DNA from: Gonocerus acuteangulatus
Lineage: Eukaryota > Arthropoda > Insecta > Hemiptera > Coreidae
Reading direction: 5' to 3'
NCBI GenBank assembly: GCA_946811695.1
Contig: OX328128.1
Coordinates: 73,694,164 to 73,758,163 of the forward strand
DNA: 64,000 nt
In this document: piece after piece, positions 10,795-22,040 of the stretch
How the letters are laid out: each line of letters starts with the position of its first letter
Numbering within the stretch: the stretch's first letter is position 1
Program-made: the position numbers and the translations under genes
The notes under the pieces: generated by a model
Databases searched by the model: none
What the model was told of the DNA's origin: nothing
Seen by the model: only the letters and a program-made list of their open reading frames with translations

Positions 10795-11690
10795 TACTAC
10801 TTTTAGCACTTTCCTCCGAAGGAAAGCAGCTATTGAGGTTTCACTCATGGCGGAAGAAAAATTTCTTAAAATCTCCATCGATTCTACCTAGTAGGCACCG
10901 AAAATGACCCCCGTTAAAATATATATATATTTTCTGTTAACACGATACCGGCCAGAGCTTTTGTTTTTTCTTCTCGAAACGTGGTATATTGCGTTCAATT
11001 AGCAAACGCTTGAACGAGTTCGTTAACCACCAAAATTGGTCCACCGGGAGGGGGGGGGGGGTTTACCCCGTACCCAAAACACTAATTTGACCCTGCCAGC
11101 CGTAGTTTTTGTTATATTTCAACGAAACTCGGTATTCGTTATGTTGATCTAAAGAGAGACATACGTTGTAAAAATAAACTAAACCGGTTTATTAGGAGGA
11201 GGGGTTACTCCGGACCCACATTACCAATTTGCCACTACCAGCCGTAAGTTTTGTTATATTTCAACGAAACTCGGTATTCGTGGTGGTAATCAACAGAGAA
11301 AAATGGGTTGTAAAAATAAACTAAATCGGGTTATTTGGAGGGGGGGGGGGTTTACTCCGGACCTAAAGTAGCGCCGCGAGGAGCGCTATCTCCCACTATG
11401 GGGATCCTGTTCCTGCGTCAGATCAAAAGACGGAAAATGAAGTTTTTTTGTATTTATTAAGTATTACAGTATCATATATTGACATAACTCTGGAAGCAAA
11501 TTATTTACAAAATTAATAATTGAACAGTTTTCATAAGAAATGCAAATGAGCAGAACTATTCACGTTTTTATTTTATTTATATAAGTTATTTACAGCAAAT
11601 TATTCAGTAATGTAGTCTACACTACAAAAATTCTGAGGAAAGTGCTTAGTTACGCAGCTCCTGCGTGACGGACTTTTTAAAGTTTGTAGT
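10795..11690 (+). repeat. dispersed ~0.9 kb repeat D, copy 1
   Basis: It contains GCACTTTCCTCCGAAGGAAA, CCGTTAAAATATA, two or three internal ~130-bp blocks around GTTATATTTCAACGAAACTC each followed by G-rich tracts, then GAGGAGCGCTATCTCCCACT. It ends with the hairpin TTACGCAGCTCCTGCGTGAC. The whole series recurs inverted at 55604-56645. No protein is encoded. Confidence 0.8.
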
Positions 11691-12039
11691 CTATAATTCA
11701 AGATGTATAAACATAAGAGTGACAGTATATAATTGAAATTTGTTTCTATGTTTATTTTGACAAACCCTTATGGTTAAACATTTTCAATTCTATAATGTCA
11801 CCATTAAGTTTATACATTTTTAATTATACACTGTCAGCTTTAAAAAGTTCTAATGTATGAGTTTATTAATATTTTTACATGTTCTGTTTTAGCAACTTAT
11901 GTTGTTATTTTGTTAGTACCAGTGTAGTAGTAGTGTGATGATGTCACATATGTGTTGAAAGGTGTATTGTAAAATAAAGAAAGAAATTTTGTGGGATTAC
12001 ATTATCTAGAAAAGTTGAGTTGTAAATTTACACAGATTC
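11691..12039. other. AT-rich stretch, no gene
   Basis: No recognisable gene. It follows the 3' hairpin of repeat D and may belong to its flank. Confidence 0.4.
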
Positions 12040-12634
12040 ATTTATAACCCATGCTACACCTACTTTCTGCCTATGACTTTCCCCGTATCAAGATCTACCT
12101 GTATACCCAGTTATGTCAAAATCGGTCAAACGGTGTGAATTTGTTTAGATCTGTCTAGTAATTCGTGAAACCGCCAACAGAGGCCAGCACCACAGCTATT
12201 CATAAAACAGCCGACAGAGGCCAGCAGCATAGCCTGCGAGTAGATAGCTCTTATCAAAGAAAGGCCTCCTTAGTCAGAAAGTGACTGTTGATATAAAATT
12301 GAAATAAACTGCATTACATTATTATATAATGATGTAAGGCCATCAATGAGTTCGAATTATTCTTATTATCAAGAACATCAACAAATAAACTTGAGACATT
12401 ATTCAAAATGGCTGTCGATTAAAAATGGCCGTCAGAATATGAATGTTTCAGTGTAGCCAATTTATCTTGAACAAAACTTTTGATCTTTTGACCAAATTTT
12501 AAAATTTGACTATTTTTACCTAGCCTAGCAGATTTCCCATATCGAGACCTACCTGTGTGCCAAGTTTGGTCAAAATCGGTCAAACGGTGTAGATTTGTAT
12601 AAGGAACTAACAGCCAAACGGACAAACAGACCGA

Positions 12635-12689
<55 letters not shown>

Positions 12690-12690
12690 A
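12040..12690 (+). repeat. repeat E with GTTTGGTCAAAATCGG units and terminal (TA)n
   Basis: It has two copies of a CAAGACCTACCTG ... GTCAAAATCGGTCAAACGGT block and ends in about 45 bp of TA (12642-12686). The same block forms the tandem array at 14299-15236. It looks like a dispersed TE tail. No frame is supported. Confidence 0.7.
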
Positions 12691-13594
12691 TCTAATCATA
12701 CTATTATGAGCAATAATGTGCACACTAGTCCTAACGATTTTTTTTTATTTTTTTTTATTTATTTTTTTTTTTTTTTTATGGTATTATCTTTTACTTGATG
12801 TGATTATAAAAATGTCACATGGCTCAAGGCAAATTTTGTTCAGCCTACACCCAAATTTCTAATGGACCTAATTTTCTTCTTTTTAGAATGCATGTCTCAT
12901 TATTTGGCCATGACATATGCCATGGAATGTAGTAAAAATAAATTTTAACGGGTTTCATTTGGAATATAGTACGTAGGATCGCTGATGACATGAAGAAACC
13001 TATCAAAACATCTTTCATAAGTGCAACCTCATAGGTAATTTGAAAAATCCTAATCATTAAGAAACCTCAATGATTTCCTTGGGGTTTAAAGTTTGAACAT
13101 AACCTTTCAGTTTTGTAGCCTGGATCCCTAGCCATCCTCTCAGCCGGGGAGACTGATTTTGTATTCCATTCTCTTTGAAGTGGCTCTAGGCGGATTGGAG
13201 TGCTCACTTGAGACCGACCCAAAGCCTTCGTGAGTGGCTCTCTTAGGAACCTTATCCCTTGGTAACCATTCACTCTCTACATAACCTTACCTCTTCGAAA
13301 CAATTCTCGCTCTATCTACCAAGCTAACCTTAATCCCTATGTAACAATTCTCTCTTTACATAATGTTATCCCGTACATACCACCTAAAATTGCAAAAGGA
13401 TGCCTATTTGGTATTGATATCGGTTAGTGCAAGCAGATTTGTCTTACACTATCCGAAGAAAACAGAGAAATGTCTACTTTGTTATGCATCTCCTGCGTGA
13501 TGGATATTTATACAATTTAAAGCATGAGTACAAATATGTCACTAGTTATAAAAAAAGTAATTCAATAAAAATATTTTATAAGCCAAAGCCACAA
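12691..13594. other. unassigned stretch with degraded repeat D and tandem ACATAACCTTA blocks
   Basis: 12860-13060 resembles the GGTGCCTACTAGGTAGGATC portion of repeat D in diverged form. 13268-13375 contains imperfect repeats of CTCTACATAACCTTA/ACAATTCTC. A diverged CTCCTGCGTGAT hairpin is near 13490. I see no gene. Confidence 0.4.
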
Positions 13595-13603
13595 TATATA
13601 AAA
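13595..13603 (+). promoter_or_regulatory. possible TATA box for candidate exon A
   Basis: TATATAAAA lies about 110 bases before the exon A start codon, which would leave a 5' leader of roughly 80 nt. In DNA this AT-rich such a match is weak evidence on its own. Confidence 0.25.
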
Positions 13604-13714
13604 TTATTAAGAGTATTTTTTCTTTGACAAATTATTATCAGACGATATTTCTTCAAAATTAAGGCATTTTCGAGTTTCAAAATTCAAGAGTAGTGCTTCT
13701 TCTCCGAAACCAAG

Positions 13715-13777
13715 ATGAACACAGTTCAATCTAGCGGTGGCCACCAAGCGGATATCAAGAAGGATCATCAGCTTGAG
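13715..13777 (+). CDS. candidate alternative first exon (A) of DPP-like gene
   Basis: Seen: an ATG with A at -3 follows an in-frame TAG at 13690-13692. It opens 21 codons, MNTVQSSGGHQADIKKDHQL plus E, ending exactly at GAG|GTATTT, a usable splice donor in phase 0. The codons are unlike the AT-rich surroundings. Family knowledge: DPP6/DPP10-type genes use several short alternative first exons that encode the cytoplasmic tail and splice to a common exon carrying the signal anchor. Inference: joining this phase-0 donor to the phase-0 acceptor at 54722 would give a 21-residue hydrophilic tail followed by the membrane segment. The intron would be 40.9 kb. A chance open frame is the main alternative. 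RNA evidence is needed to raise confidence. Confidence 0.4.
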
Positions 13778-13924
13778 GTATTTATTATTATTATTTTTAT
13801 TTATATTTTGAATTATTATTAGAAGAGAAGACGACATGGCTCTGTATTTCTTACTCTCATGATGGCAAATAAGTAGACACCAATTAGTAGACACTGCCAA
13901 ATATATACTGGTAAACTGTGGACA

Positions 13925-14298
13925 GTGTGCCAGTATGGACAGTTAGGCAGAATGCTAAGATACTATTTTTCAATTAGATCTTCACAACACCATCCTCTAA
14001 ATCCATACTTTTATATTAATGCTAGAAATAGCCTTACACAAAAATCTTTCCCTGCAAGAACATACAAATTATTACAAGATCATAATGTAACAATACCTTC
14101 TTATATCTGCTCTCTTTGTAATATGAACTAGCCCGAAGATATCCATTTCCTGGCTGTTTGTCCAATCCTATCTGAGTTAAGGTTATATATCTTCCAGAAA
14201 AATATATTATCCCACAAGAAAGCAAAAGACCATTTGAACGTCGAGGACTTCTTAAAACTCTACTATTATGTTAAAGAGGCGATGGATTTTATATTTGA
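13925..14298 (+). pseudogene. LINE C-terminal fragment with Cys/His tail
   Basis: About 120 residues interrupted by a stop near 14130 read ...KSFPARTYKLLQDHNV, YICSLCNMN (stop) PEDIHFLAVCPILSELRLYI, then a degenerate tail to about 14298. The CxxC...H...C arrangement followed by a hydrophobic segment is the usual C-terminus of RNase H-bearing or R1/I-type non-LTR retrotransposons. The reverse transcriptase is absent. The clade cannot be fixed from this piece. Confidence 0.5.
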
Positions 14299-15236
14299 CT
14301 AGCTGTTACCCGGCGTGCCATGCTACACCTGCTTTTTGCATATAGAAAAGCCTAAATAAATTAAAAACCAAATAAGTATTATTGAAATATAATAACACGA
14401 ATGTGTAACTGTTTCGAACCCGTGACCTCCCAACTGTGAGTCCTAGACGACTTTGACATAACCTATAACACCCCCCCCCCCCCCGTATCAAGACATACAT
14501 GTATGCCAAGTTTGGTAAAAATCGGTCTAATGGTGTGGATTTTTAATAATAAAAAAACAATATACAGAAAACAGCTGCTAGACGTTTTTGACCTGGCCTA
14601 TGACAATCCCCTGATCAAGACCAACCTGTGTGCCCAGTTTGATCACTATCTGTGTAACGGTGTGGATTTGTATAAGAGACAAACATACAGACAGACAGCT
14701 ATAAGACGTTTTTGACTTAGCCTACTACAATCCCCAGATTAAGATCTACATGTGTACCGAGTTTAGTCAAAATCGGACGAACGGTAAGGATTTGTATAAG
14801 GGACAAACATACAGACAGGCAGCTGGTAGAAGTTTTTGACTTAGCCTACGACACTCCCAGATCAAGATCTACATGTGTACCGAGTTTAGTCAAAATCGGA
14901 CGAACGGTGAGGATTTGTATAAGGGACAAACATACAGACAGACAGCTGGTAGAAGTTTTTGACTTAGCCTACGACACTCCTCAGATTAAGATCTACATGT
15001 GTACCGAGTTTAGTCAAAATCGGACGAACGGTGTGGAGACGGTACCGAGTTTGGATTTGTATAAGGCACAAACATACAGACAGACAGCTGGTAGATTTTT
15101 TTGACCTAGCCTAGGAGATTTCCTGTATCAAGACCTACCTGGGAGCCAAGTTTGGTCAAAATCGGTCAAACGGTGTGGATTTGTATAAGGAACAAACAAA
15201 CAGAAAACAGACAGACACGTGATTTATATATATATA
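14299..15236 (+). repeat. repeat E tandem array (~123-141 bp units)
   Basis: It starts with ACTAGCTGTTACCCGGCGTG, contains a C-run at 14470-14484, and then about five head-to-tail units. Their TTTTTGACNTNGCCTA landmarks lie near 14584, 14709, 14831, 14954 and 15099. Units carry CAAGATCTACATGTGTACCG and GTCAAAATCGGACGAACGGT. The array ends with ACACGTGATTTATATATATA. Open frames across it are by-products of the repeat. Confidence 0.8.
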
Positions 15237-15489
15237 GATTAAGGAGGATCAATATTTGTTTTCCTTATTTATTTTTTCTATATTATTTCAAATCTATCAT
15301 ATCGTTTTGTTTTTTTTTATTTTAATGTATATAATATTATTTTGTGTCGCTTAGCTGACAGATTGTATTTAAGCTTAAGTAAATATAAAGTAAATAGCTC
15401 AGGTACATATTATTTGTATCTCTATATAACAAAATTTACTTTACTACTTCTACCATCATACACCATAAGCCTACACTTTACATATTTGT

Positions 15490-16075
15490 TGCGGAATACA
15501 GAATATTAAAAAGCGCACTCGTTGAAGGTCGTGAAATATATACGGATGGCTCTAAGGACATCCATGGAGTTTGGGCTGCAGTACTTATCTCATAAGGATC
15601 CTGCATGTTCGCTCTTTCGGCGATCTGCAGTAACTATACAGCTGGGCTACTTGCTATTTACAAGGTCCTGAATATCCATTCTCCAACATAACCCCATTGA
15701 ACCATATTTACAGATTCTTAATCTGTTCCTCTTGCTTAAGGTGATCCGTATTCAACGCATCCGATAATTGTTAATTTATTTAAAAGAATTTATGAATTAT
15801 ATTTGCAGGAACAATAGATGTCATTTGTATGGATTCGTTGACATTGCGGAGTAAATCGAAATGAACAATTTGACACCTTGGCAAGGAAAAGTTCGACCGC
15901 TGCATTCAATACACGTGTATCATGCGGGTCACGCGGAATTTTGTTGGCCAGTTTACGTACGCTGCGCTGCTTTCATATTTATCTTTGCCTCTTATCTTAT
16001 TAGTCAGCTTATTCCTAATACAGGAGACTGGAGTATGTTTTACATCATATTCAATCTAGTGGTGAACTACTAGAA
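15490..16075 (+). pseudogene. LINE RNase H domain remnant
   Basis: One frame gives GREIYTDGSKDIHGVWAAVL, matching RNase H motif 1 (IYTDGSK). A frame-shifted continuation near 15615-15680 resembles the second motif. Another frame from about 15842 gives HCGVNRNEQFDTLARKSS, matching the C-terminal H-x-G-x-x-x-N-E-x-x-D-x-L-A motif. The order and spacing (about 100-110 codons) fit the RNase H module after RT in I- or R1-like LINEs. Several frameshifts and stops make it inactive. No RT is attached. Confidence 0.65.
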
Positions 16076-16080
16076 TGACA

Positions 16081-16714
16081 AGAAAAAGTCCCTAGGTGAC
16101 GCGAGAATTCAGTTTTAAGAGAAAACCCGCGATTTTCTCAGTCTACCCAAGAGCCGGACCAACATAACGAGCGCGTCACGTCAGGACGAGAACTACATGG
16201 GGAGAGCTGCTTTGTCAGCCCGCATCATTGCGGGAGAACGGTTAAGCACACCAGTATTCAATCACCAATCACTCCAACATTTTGAATTTTGCCATAACGT
16301 ATCAATTTCCTACATTTTTCTCTTAGGGGTTAATTCATAATTTTATACTTGACGAAGCCCTTTCCTTAACCCATTTGGAACTGATAACCAATTTCGTGAC
16401 ACCAGGCAGGCATGCCCCGTGGCCTGATAGCTACTTTCCTGACAAGGCCATTTCTTCAGACTGAAAGCCACCGCTGTGACAGTTTTTTGCTACATCTAAT
16501 GGTAACTTTTTTAATCTCTAGTGACTTTAGTAACTGCTAGAGTTTATAAAAATCCAATTTGACCCTATTAAATTGAGGTTCCCTCTTCTTCCCGGTTCTA
16601 TTGCCTAGTTCCGATCCCTCCGAAGGGAATTTATTTCTTTTTCACCAGTTGATGTTTGTATAGAGATCATGTTCCGTAGATACATATACCAAAATATCTG
16701 ACTTGGTATAATTT
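16081..16714. other. unassigned stretch after RNase H remnant
   Basis: No gene seen. The sequence around 16080-16250 is more GC-rich and might be further LINE debris, but no motif is legible. Confidence 0.35.
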
Positions 16715-16880
16715 ATTTAAATTTTAACGTCCATTATTATTAATTACGAATTTTGGGACGGGATATCTATAGGTTACCACCCGATTCAAGGCTGATGCCT
16801 TTTCTTTTTTCTAAAGAAAAGACACCACCCATTAGTGGGAATCGAACCCACGACCTTTGGCACAGAGACTTGATACTAAT
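16715..16880 (-). mobile_element. tRNA-derived SINE, family A
   Basis: Read on the minus strand: a B-box GTGGGTTCGATTCCCACTAA, CTTTTCTTTAGAAAAAAGAAAAGGC, an altered body, TAGATATCCCGTCCCAAAAT and a tail with TAATAATAATGGACGTTAAA. Sister copies are at 27690, 43668 and 44385. Confidence 0.75.
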
Positions 16881-17369
16881 TTTAGAAAAAATAATTCCAA
16901 AAATGTTTTAAAAAAATATTTAAAAATGAAGTCTTCAAGTCAACTGTTGTCCTAGCCCTTAGCCCAGAATAAGAAAATGGTAACAGACAACTTACTTATA
17001 AAGAAAAAAATAACGAAAGCGCAGCAATTTGCAATGCAATCCTGAGGAACCAGGAGGGTATAACGGGCTCCGCTCCACAGGCATCTAAGAGTCACCACTC
17101 GTAAGAGTTAAATGGGCGACTTTACCTATTTTTACAACAGATATTTCTCATTATATGAGAAGACAGTATACCGAGTTCCGATTCAATATAAAAAAAACCT
17201 TTTCGTTATTAATAATTCTGTTCAGGAGTTAACTCCGATCCAAATGGACCGTTTTTGCAGGTTATCAAACTCATCCAATCTTTTATTTATTGTATTGCTA
17301 TGTACAAGGAAATAAAACAAATATTGCGTCCGCTATCATCATAACGGGCTACATCTCTTCAGAAAGTGC

Positions 17370-18014
17370 TGTTGGGGTTAATTAATTGTCTGTATATTGG
17401 TCAGAAGGTCCCAACAAAGAATAAATAAATAATGGGCGTGTTCATAAAATAATAAATATATTCCTCTTGAATAAATAAAATAATAAAATTAAACTTCAAT
17501 AAATAAATAAAATGACACTGTCAATTAATAATTGAAATAAATAATTGTTCATAAATAAAAAGTGTTCATAAATTAGAATCATAGTTATCGGAGTTCAATA
17601 GTACGGTATGACGTCACTGGAGATGATGTGCGGATCTCCATGCGGAGAGTTGGTAGCCGGGAGCTTGGATCTCGCTGGTACTGCTTGACTTGAGAAGGTA
17701 ACCTAGGGTTATCGCAAGCTGCCTTAAATCTAGTAAAAAGTTCAGTACTTGCGGATAAATCCTAGTGCACCGAGATGTTGGGCTGGTTTTGGTGGATCTC
17801 TCGGAGCAGGCAGCAGGATACAAATTGCTAGGAGAACGACACTTGGCTTAATCTGCTGAGATGCCGAATCCTCCGGTTATCTGCTCACTATCTGGATACT
17901 AACTCACAAAACTCTAACGGTAAAAATTATTCCCGCGGGAAAGCTCCATTAAAACTTTAGTGCAGCGGGCTTTTCTCCCGCGGAAAAATATGATTTAAAA
18001 CAAGCTCCGCTACA
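17370..18014 (-). repeat. gypsy 3' LTR
   Basis: 645 bp, identical to the other LTR except for one base seen by eye. The pol stop codon TAG (18010-18012) falls inside this LTR, so the LTR edge supplies the end of the coding frame. Confidence 0.95.
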
Positions 18015-20530
18015 GCACTCCCCCCCTAGTGACGGAGTCACTGAAGCTAAGTCTGCGCGGGGGTTTCACTAGACGCCCTGTCCTGGTCCGGTATGAAGGT
18101 TTTACATGCGGAGGTGCGTTTACTTCTGGTCGTTGGTTCGGCTGGATGGACGTCTCCAACTTTGATGCAGGTGCGTGAGGTGGTTTCGGAGGCTTCGATG
18201 GGTCCATCCTTTCCGGGTTGTCTTCCTCGAGGAGATAAGCCGGCTTGACGCGGTCGACAGAGACGTTTACTTCCCTGTCACCAACCAGCAGGGTGAAGAT
18301 CTTTTCTCCTCTTTTCTGAACCTTGTGCGGTCCTGTATACGGTGGTACGAGGGGTTTACGAATGGCATCTTCTCGTAGGAAAACATGCGTGCAGGTGTCT
18401 AGCTCTTTATGCCGGAATGTCTTCTTGTTTGAGGCTCGGGGCTCCGCTGGCTTTAAACGGCGTAAATCTTCCTTCAGTGATTGAAGTGCTGCATGAGGTT
18501 CCTGAGTTTCTGGGGCTCCGAGGAAATCGCCTGGTAGTCGGAGAGGGCTGCCGTACACTGCCTCAGCTACGCTACCGCTCATGTCCTCACGGAACACTGA
18601 CCTTAGTCCAAGCAGGACTGTGGGTAGGACACGTTTCCACCTGGTCGATGAGAGGTGTGCCATCAAGGCAGCTTTAAGGCTGCGGTGCCACCGTTCAACG
18701 CATCCATTACTCTGCGGGTGGTAAGACGTAGTCCGTAACTTGGTGATGCCCAGGAGTGCACTCAATCGAAGGAACAGTTCTGCCTCAAACTGCCTGCCCT
18801 GATCGGTGGTAATCCTTTGAGGTGTTCCAAAACGTGCGATCCATGCGCTGTAGAAGGTTTCGGCGACAGTTGTTGCCGTTATGTCGGAGATCGGAACTGC
18901 CTCAGGCCAGCGCGTCGTGCGGTCCACCATTGTAAGGAGATAACGCATGCCATCGGATGGTAGCAGAGGTCCTACAATGTCTATGTGGACATGATAGAAC
19001 CGATCTGCGGGTTTGAAAGTTCCGAGGGGTGCGGCTGTGTGTCGTTGCACCTTGGCTCTTTGGCACGGAATACAAGCTTTCGCCCATTTGCCCAGGTCTG
19101 TGTTCATGTCAGGCCAGAAATATCGCTGCGTAACGAGTTTTCGTGTCGCCCTAACTCCTGGATGGCTGAGACCATGAAGCCTTTCATATGTAGAGCGACG
19201 ATATCCTGGTGGAACGTAGGGACGGGCGTTATCTTTAGACGTCTCGCAGAGAAGCAACTTGTCACTACCAGGTATAGGAAAAAGCTTGAGTTGGATGCTC
19301 GGGTTCTTCTTGAGGGTCTCGATGGTGTCGTCCTTCCGCTGTGCTGCTGCTAAGTCTTCCATGTTAGAAGGCAAATCAACTTCCTCTATTCGGGATAGAG
19401 CGTCAGCCACGATGTTGTCACTGCCAGGTTGGAAACGGATGTCGGTTGTAAACTGGCTAATTAAATTAAGATGGCGTATTCGACGGGGCGATGCCGTTTC
19501 CGACCGCTGGGAGAAGGCATGAGTTATGGGTTTGTGGTCGGTGACTATGAAGAAATTGAGTCCTTCGATGAGAGGTCGGAAATGCTTTATGGCCTCATAG
19601 ATAGCGAGAAGTTCGCGGTCATAGGTTGAGTAATTCCTCTGAGTTTGAGACAGGGATTTCGAAAAGAAACCTAATGGTCGCCATTCACCCTCTTTCCTCT
19701 GTTGAAGGACTGCACCTATACCATGATCTGAAGCATCGCAAACTAAAGAAAGCTCGCCGGTAGCCGATGGGTGTGCTAGCTTTGCCGCTTCTGCTAGGCT
19801 CAGCTTGCTCTTCTCGAAGGCTTCGGCGGTCTCGGGTGTCCAAACGATTGGCGTCTTATCTCGCTTCTTGCCGTTATGCAGGAGTTGGTTTAGAGGCGCC
19901 TGGGTATGTGCGGCATGAGGTAAGCTCTTCCTATAAAAGTTTAGCATACCCAGAAAACGCCTGAGTTGGCAGATGGTTTCGGGGCGAGGAAAGTCTTTGA
20001 TAGCCTGCACTTTGTTTGAAAGTGGGTAAATTCCTTGGGTGTCGACCTTATATCCGAGAAAGTCCACCTCTCGCTGACCAAAGATGCACTTTCCGACGTT
20101 TAGTGACAGGTTGAATTCGTCCAAACGCTTAAAGATTTCTCGTAGATGGTTCTCGTGTTCCTCGGGAGTTGTAGAAGCCACCAGGAAATCATCCAAGTAC
20201 GGGAAGACGAATGGGAGATCTCGGAGCATAGAATCTACGAATCGCTGCCAGGTCTGCGCGGCGTTCTTCAGGCCGAAAGTCATCCGCAGAAACTCGAACA
20301 GGCCAAAAGGAGTAATCACCGCTGTCTTTTCTACGTCCTGAGAAGCAATAGGTATGTGGTGATAGGCGTGTTTGATGTCCAGAGTACTGAAAATGGATTT
20401 CCCATCGAGACGTGTGATAAAATCCATTAAGTTGGGCACAGCGTACCTGTCTGGGATGGTTAGGTCGTTTAAACGTCGGTAATCGCCACATACTCGGGAG
20501 ACTGCCATCCTTCTTGGTGACGACATGAAG
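18010..20530 (-). CDS. pol: gypsy pol: RT, RNase H, integrase
   Basis: The open frame of about 850 codons begins downstream of a frameshift. In order it has the RT core ([40 protein letters not shown], catalytic [11 protein letters not shown]), RNase H ([43 protein letters not shown]) and integrase. The integrase has an HHCC finger ([29 protein letters not shown]) and a DDE core with D in HIDIVGPL, D in [10 protein letters not shown] and E in [11 protein letters not shown]. The tail has [11 protein letters not shown] and ends at a stop 5 bases inside the LTR. All catalytic residues checked are present. The upstream frameshift near 20515 separates it from protease, so this copy cannot make an intact Pol without recoding. 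Confidence 0.9.
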
Positions 20531-21268
20531 CGGGCTTGACCAGGAGCTTTTCGACGGTCGACAGATGCCTTCATTAATCATCCGTTGGAACTCCTCCTTT
20601 ACGACGGAGTACTTCTCAGGAGGAAGGCGTCTGGACTTGCTGCTAACCGGGTGGCCTTTAGTCTCGATCTGGTGCTCGACAATGTCTCTAGGAGGTCCAC
20701 GAAGAGGAGTAGGCCTTGTGATGCCTGGAAACTCTCGAAGGAGATGGGCGTAGGGACAACTGCCGGGAATCGTGGAGATCGAAGGCACTGAGACTGTGGA
20801 GACCTTTCCGTTGGATTTGAGGCCTGTGTTTTGATCCTTGATCTGCATGCGCCGTATATCAACGGAGAGACAGTGGTGAAAAAGGAAGTCCGCTCCAAGG
20901 ATTGGACGTCTGACATCTGCTATGACGAAAGTCCAAGGGTATACGCGTCGGAGACCAATGTCCAGGTGTAGGGTTCTCTCGCCGTAGGTTGGGATAGGGG
21001 TGTTATTCGCGGCAACAAGGGTGTATTCAGAAGCTTCCCGATGCTTGCGGGGATCGCGAGGCAGAATGGAGATGGAAGCACCAGTGTCCACAAGGAATCT
21101 CAGTCCTGTCCGTTTGTCAAGTATGAACAGACGGTGTTGTGGGTGGGCTTCAACGGCTGCCGCTTGTTCCGTTGGCCCCTCTAAAAATCCTCCTTCTCCT
21201 GAGATTTCCAGTCGCAAGGCGGTGTGCATTTCCTGGCCCTGCTCCTGAATTTCCTGTGGAAAAAGCAA
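20510..21268 (-). CDS. pol: gypsy pol 5' part: protease and RT start (frameshifted)
   Basis: This frame overlaps the end of gag by about 88 nt in a different frame, consistent with gag-pol expression by ribosomal frameshifting. It contains the aspartic protease signature [15 protein letters not shown] near residue 61. The RT entry region follows ([52 protein letters not shown]). Right after KKDGS the frame derails, and the RT continuation [10 protein letters not shown] is found in another frame. This is a one-base indel at about 20505-20520. The reading beyond about 20510 in this frame is spurious. Confidence 0.85.
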
Positions 21269-21978
21269 AATTTCCGGCCTGGGGACTTTGAGCGACCACG
21301 CTCCCGAGAAGAGTCCCGTCGACTACCGCTGGAAGATCTTGTTCGCCGCCGAAGATCAGCTACCTCAGCGCGAAGACGCCTCAGCTCCTCCATGATGGCT
21401 GCGTTTGTGATGGGATCACCTGATGTTGATGCTACGGGTGTTGAGACTGCGTAGACTTCTGGTCGCTCAACCTCCATTATTTTGTCCGCGACAGAAGTTA
21501 GTGCGTCCACGTCTTCTTGTTTGGTGGCCGCTAAAATTTCCTGCACACGCGGAGGAAGATTTCTGCGCCACAGTGTTAAAACCATCTCCTGGCTGATTGT
21601 AGATCCCGCTAACTGTAGCATCTGGCGATATAGCTGCGATGGGCGTTGACTCCCTAGCTGTGTGTCCTGCAGAAGCTTCTTAATCCGCTGCGCCTCGGAC
21701 TCACCATAAATTGTAATCAACCGGTCACGCAACTGCTTATAGGGATCTTCGTAGTTACCGGTGAGTAGGTCCGCCACCTGCGTCAAGACGTCAAGTTCAA
21801 GCCCAGCCACGACGGCTTGGAATTTAATTTGTGAAGACGTCACTCTTGACGTAGCGAAAACTGCGTCTGCTTGCAAGAACCATAGCGTGGGGTTTGATTT
21901 ATAAAATCCGGGTAGACGCGACGTGGGGCCTGCGAAGGCAGATATGTCCGGCTTGACTTGCTCCTGCTCATCTGGCAT
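21181..21978 (-). CDS. gag: gypsy gag
   Basis: 265 residues starting MPDEQEQVKPDISAFAGP, 63 bases inside the 5' LTR after an A/T-rich leader. The capsid-like middle has LWFLQADAVFATSRVTSSQI and YKQLRDRLITIYGESEAQRI followed by KLLQDTQLGSQRPSQLYRQM. The C-terminus is Arg/Ser-rich (SSGSRRDSSRERGRSKS). It ends with [18 protein letters not shown], a C-x2-H-x9-C-x3-C arrangement typical of a branch of insect gypsy Gag proteins in place of a CCHC knuckle. No interruption is seen. Confidence 0.9.
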   Translation of the reverse strand: MPDEQEQVKPDISAFAGPTSRLPGFYKSNPTLWFLQADAVFATSRVTSSQIKFQAVVAGLELDVLTQVADLLTGNYEDPYKQLRDRLITIYGESEAQRIKKLLQDTQLGSQRPSQLYRQMLQLAGSTISQEMVLTLWRRNLPPRVQEILAATKQEDVDALTSVADKIMEVERPEVYAVSTPVASTSGDPITNAAIMEELRRLRAEVADLRRRTRSSSGSRRDSSRERGRSKSPGRKFCFFHRKFRSRARKCTPPCDWKSQEKEDF

Positions 21979-22040
21979 GCTGACAATTTATTTAAAAAAA
22001 AAAAAAAACCAAAACAATAAACACTATCGGGGTCACCACT

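Noticed and set aside
18175..21454. Plus-strand frames across the gypsy element
   Set aside because: They are antisense shadows of gag and pol. No plus-strand motif was found.
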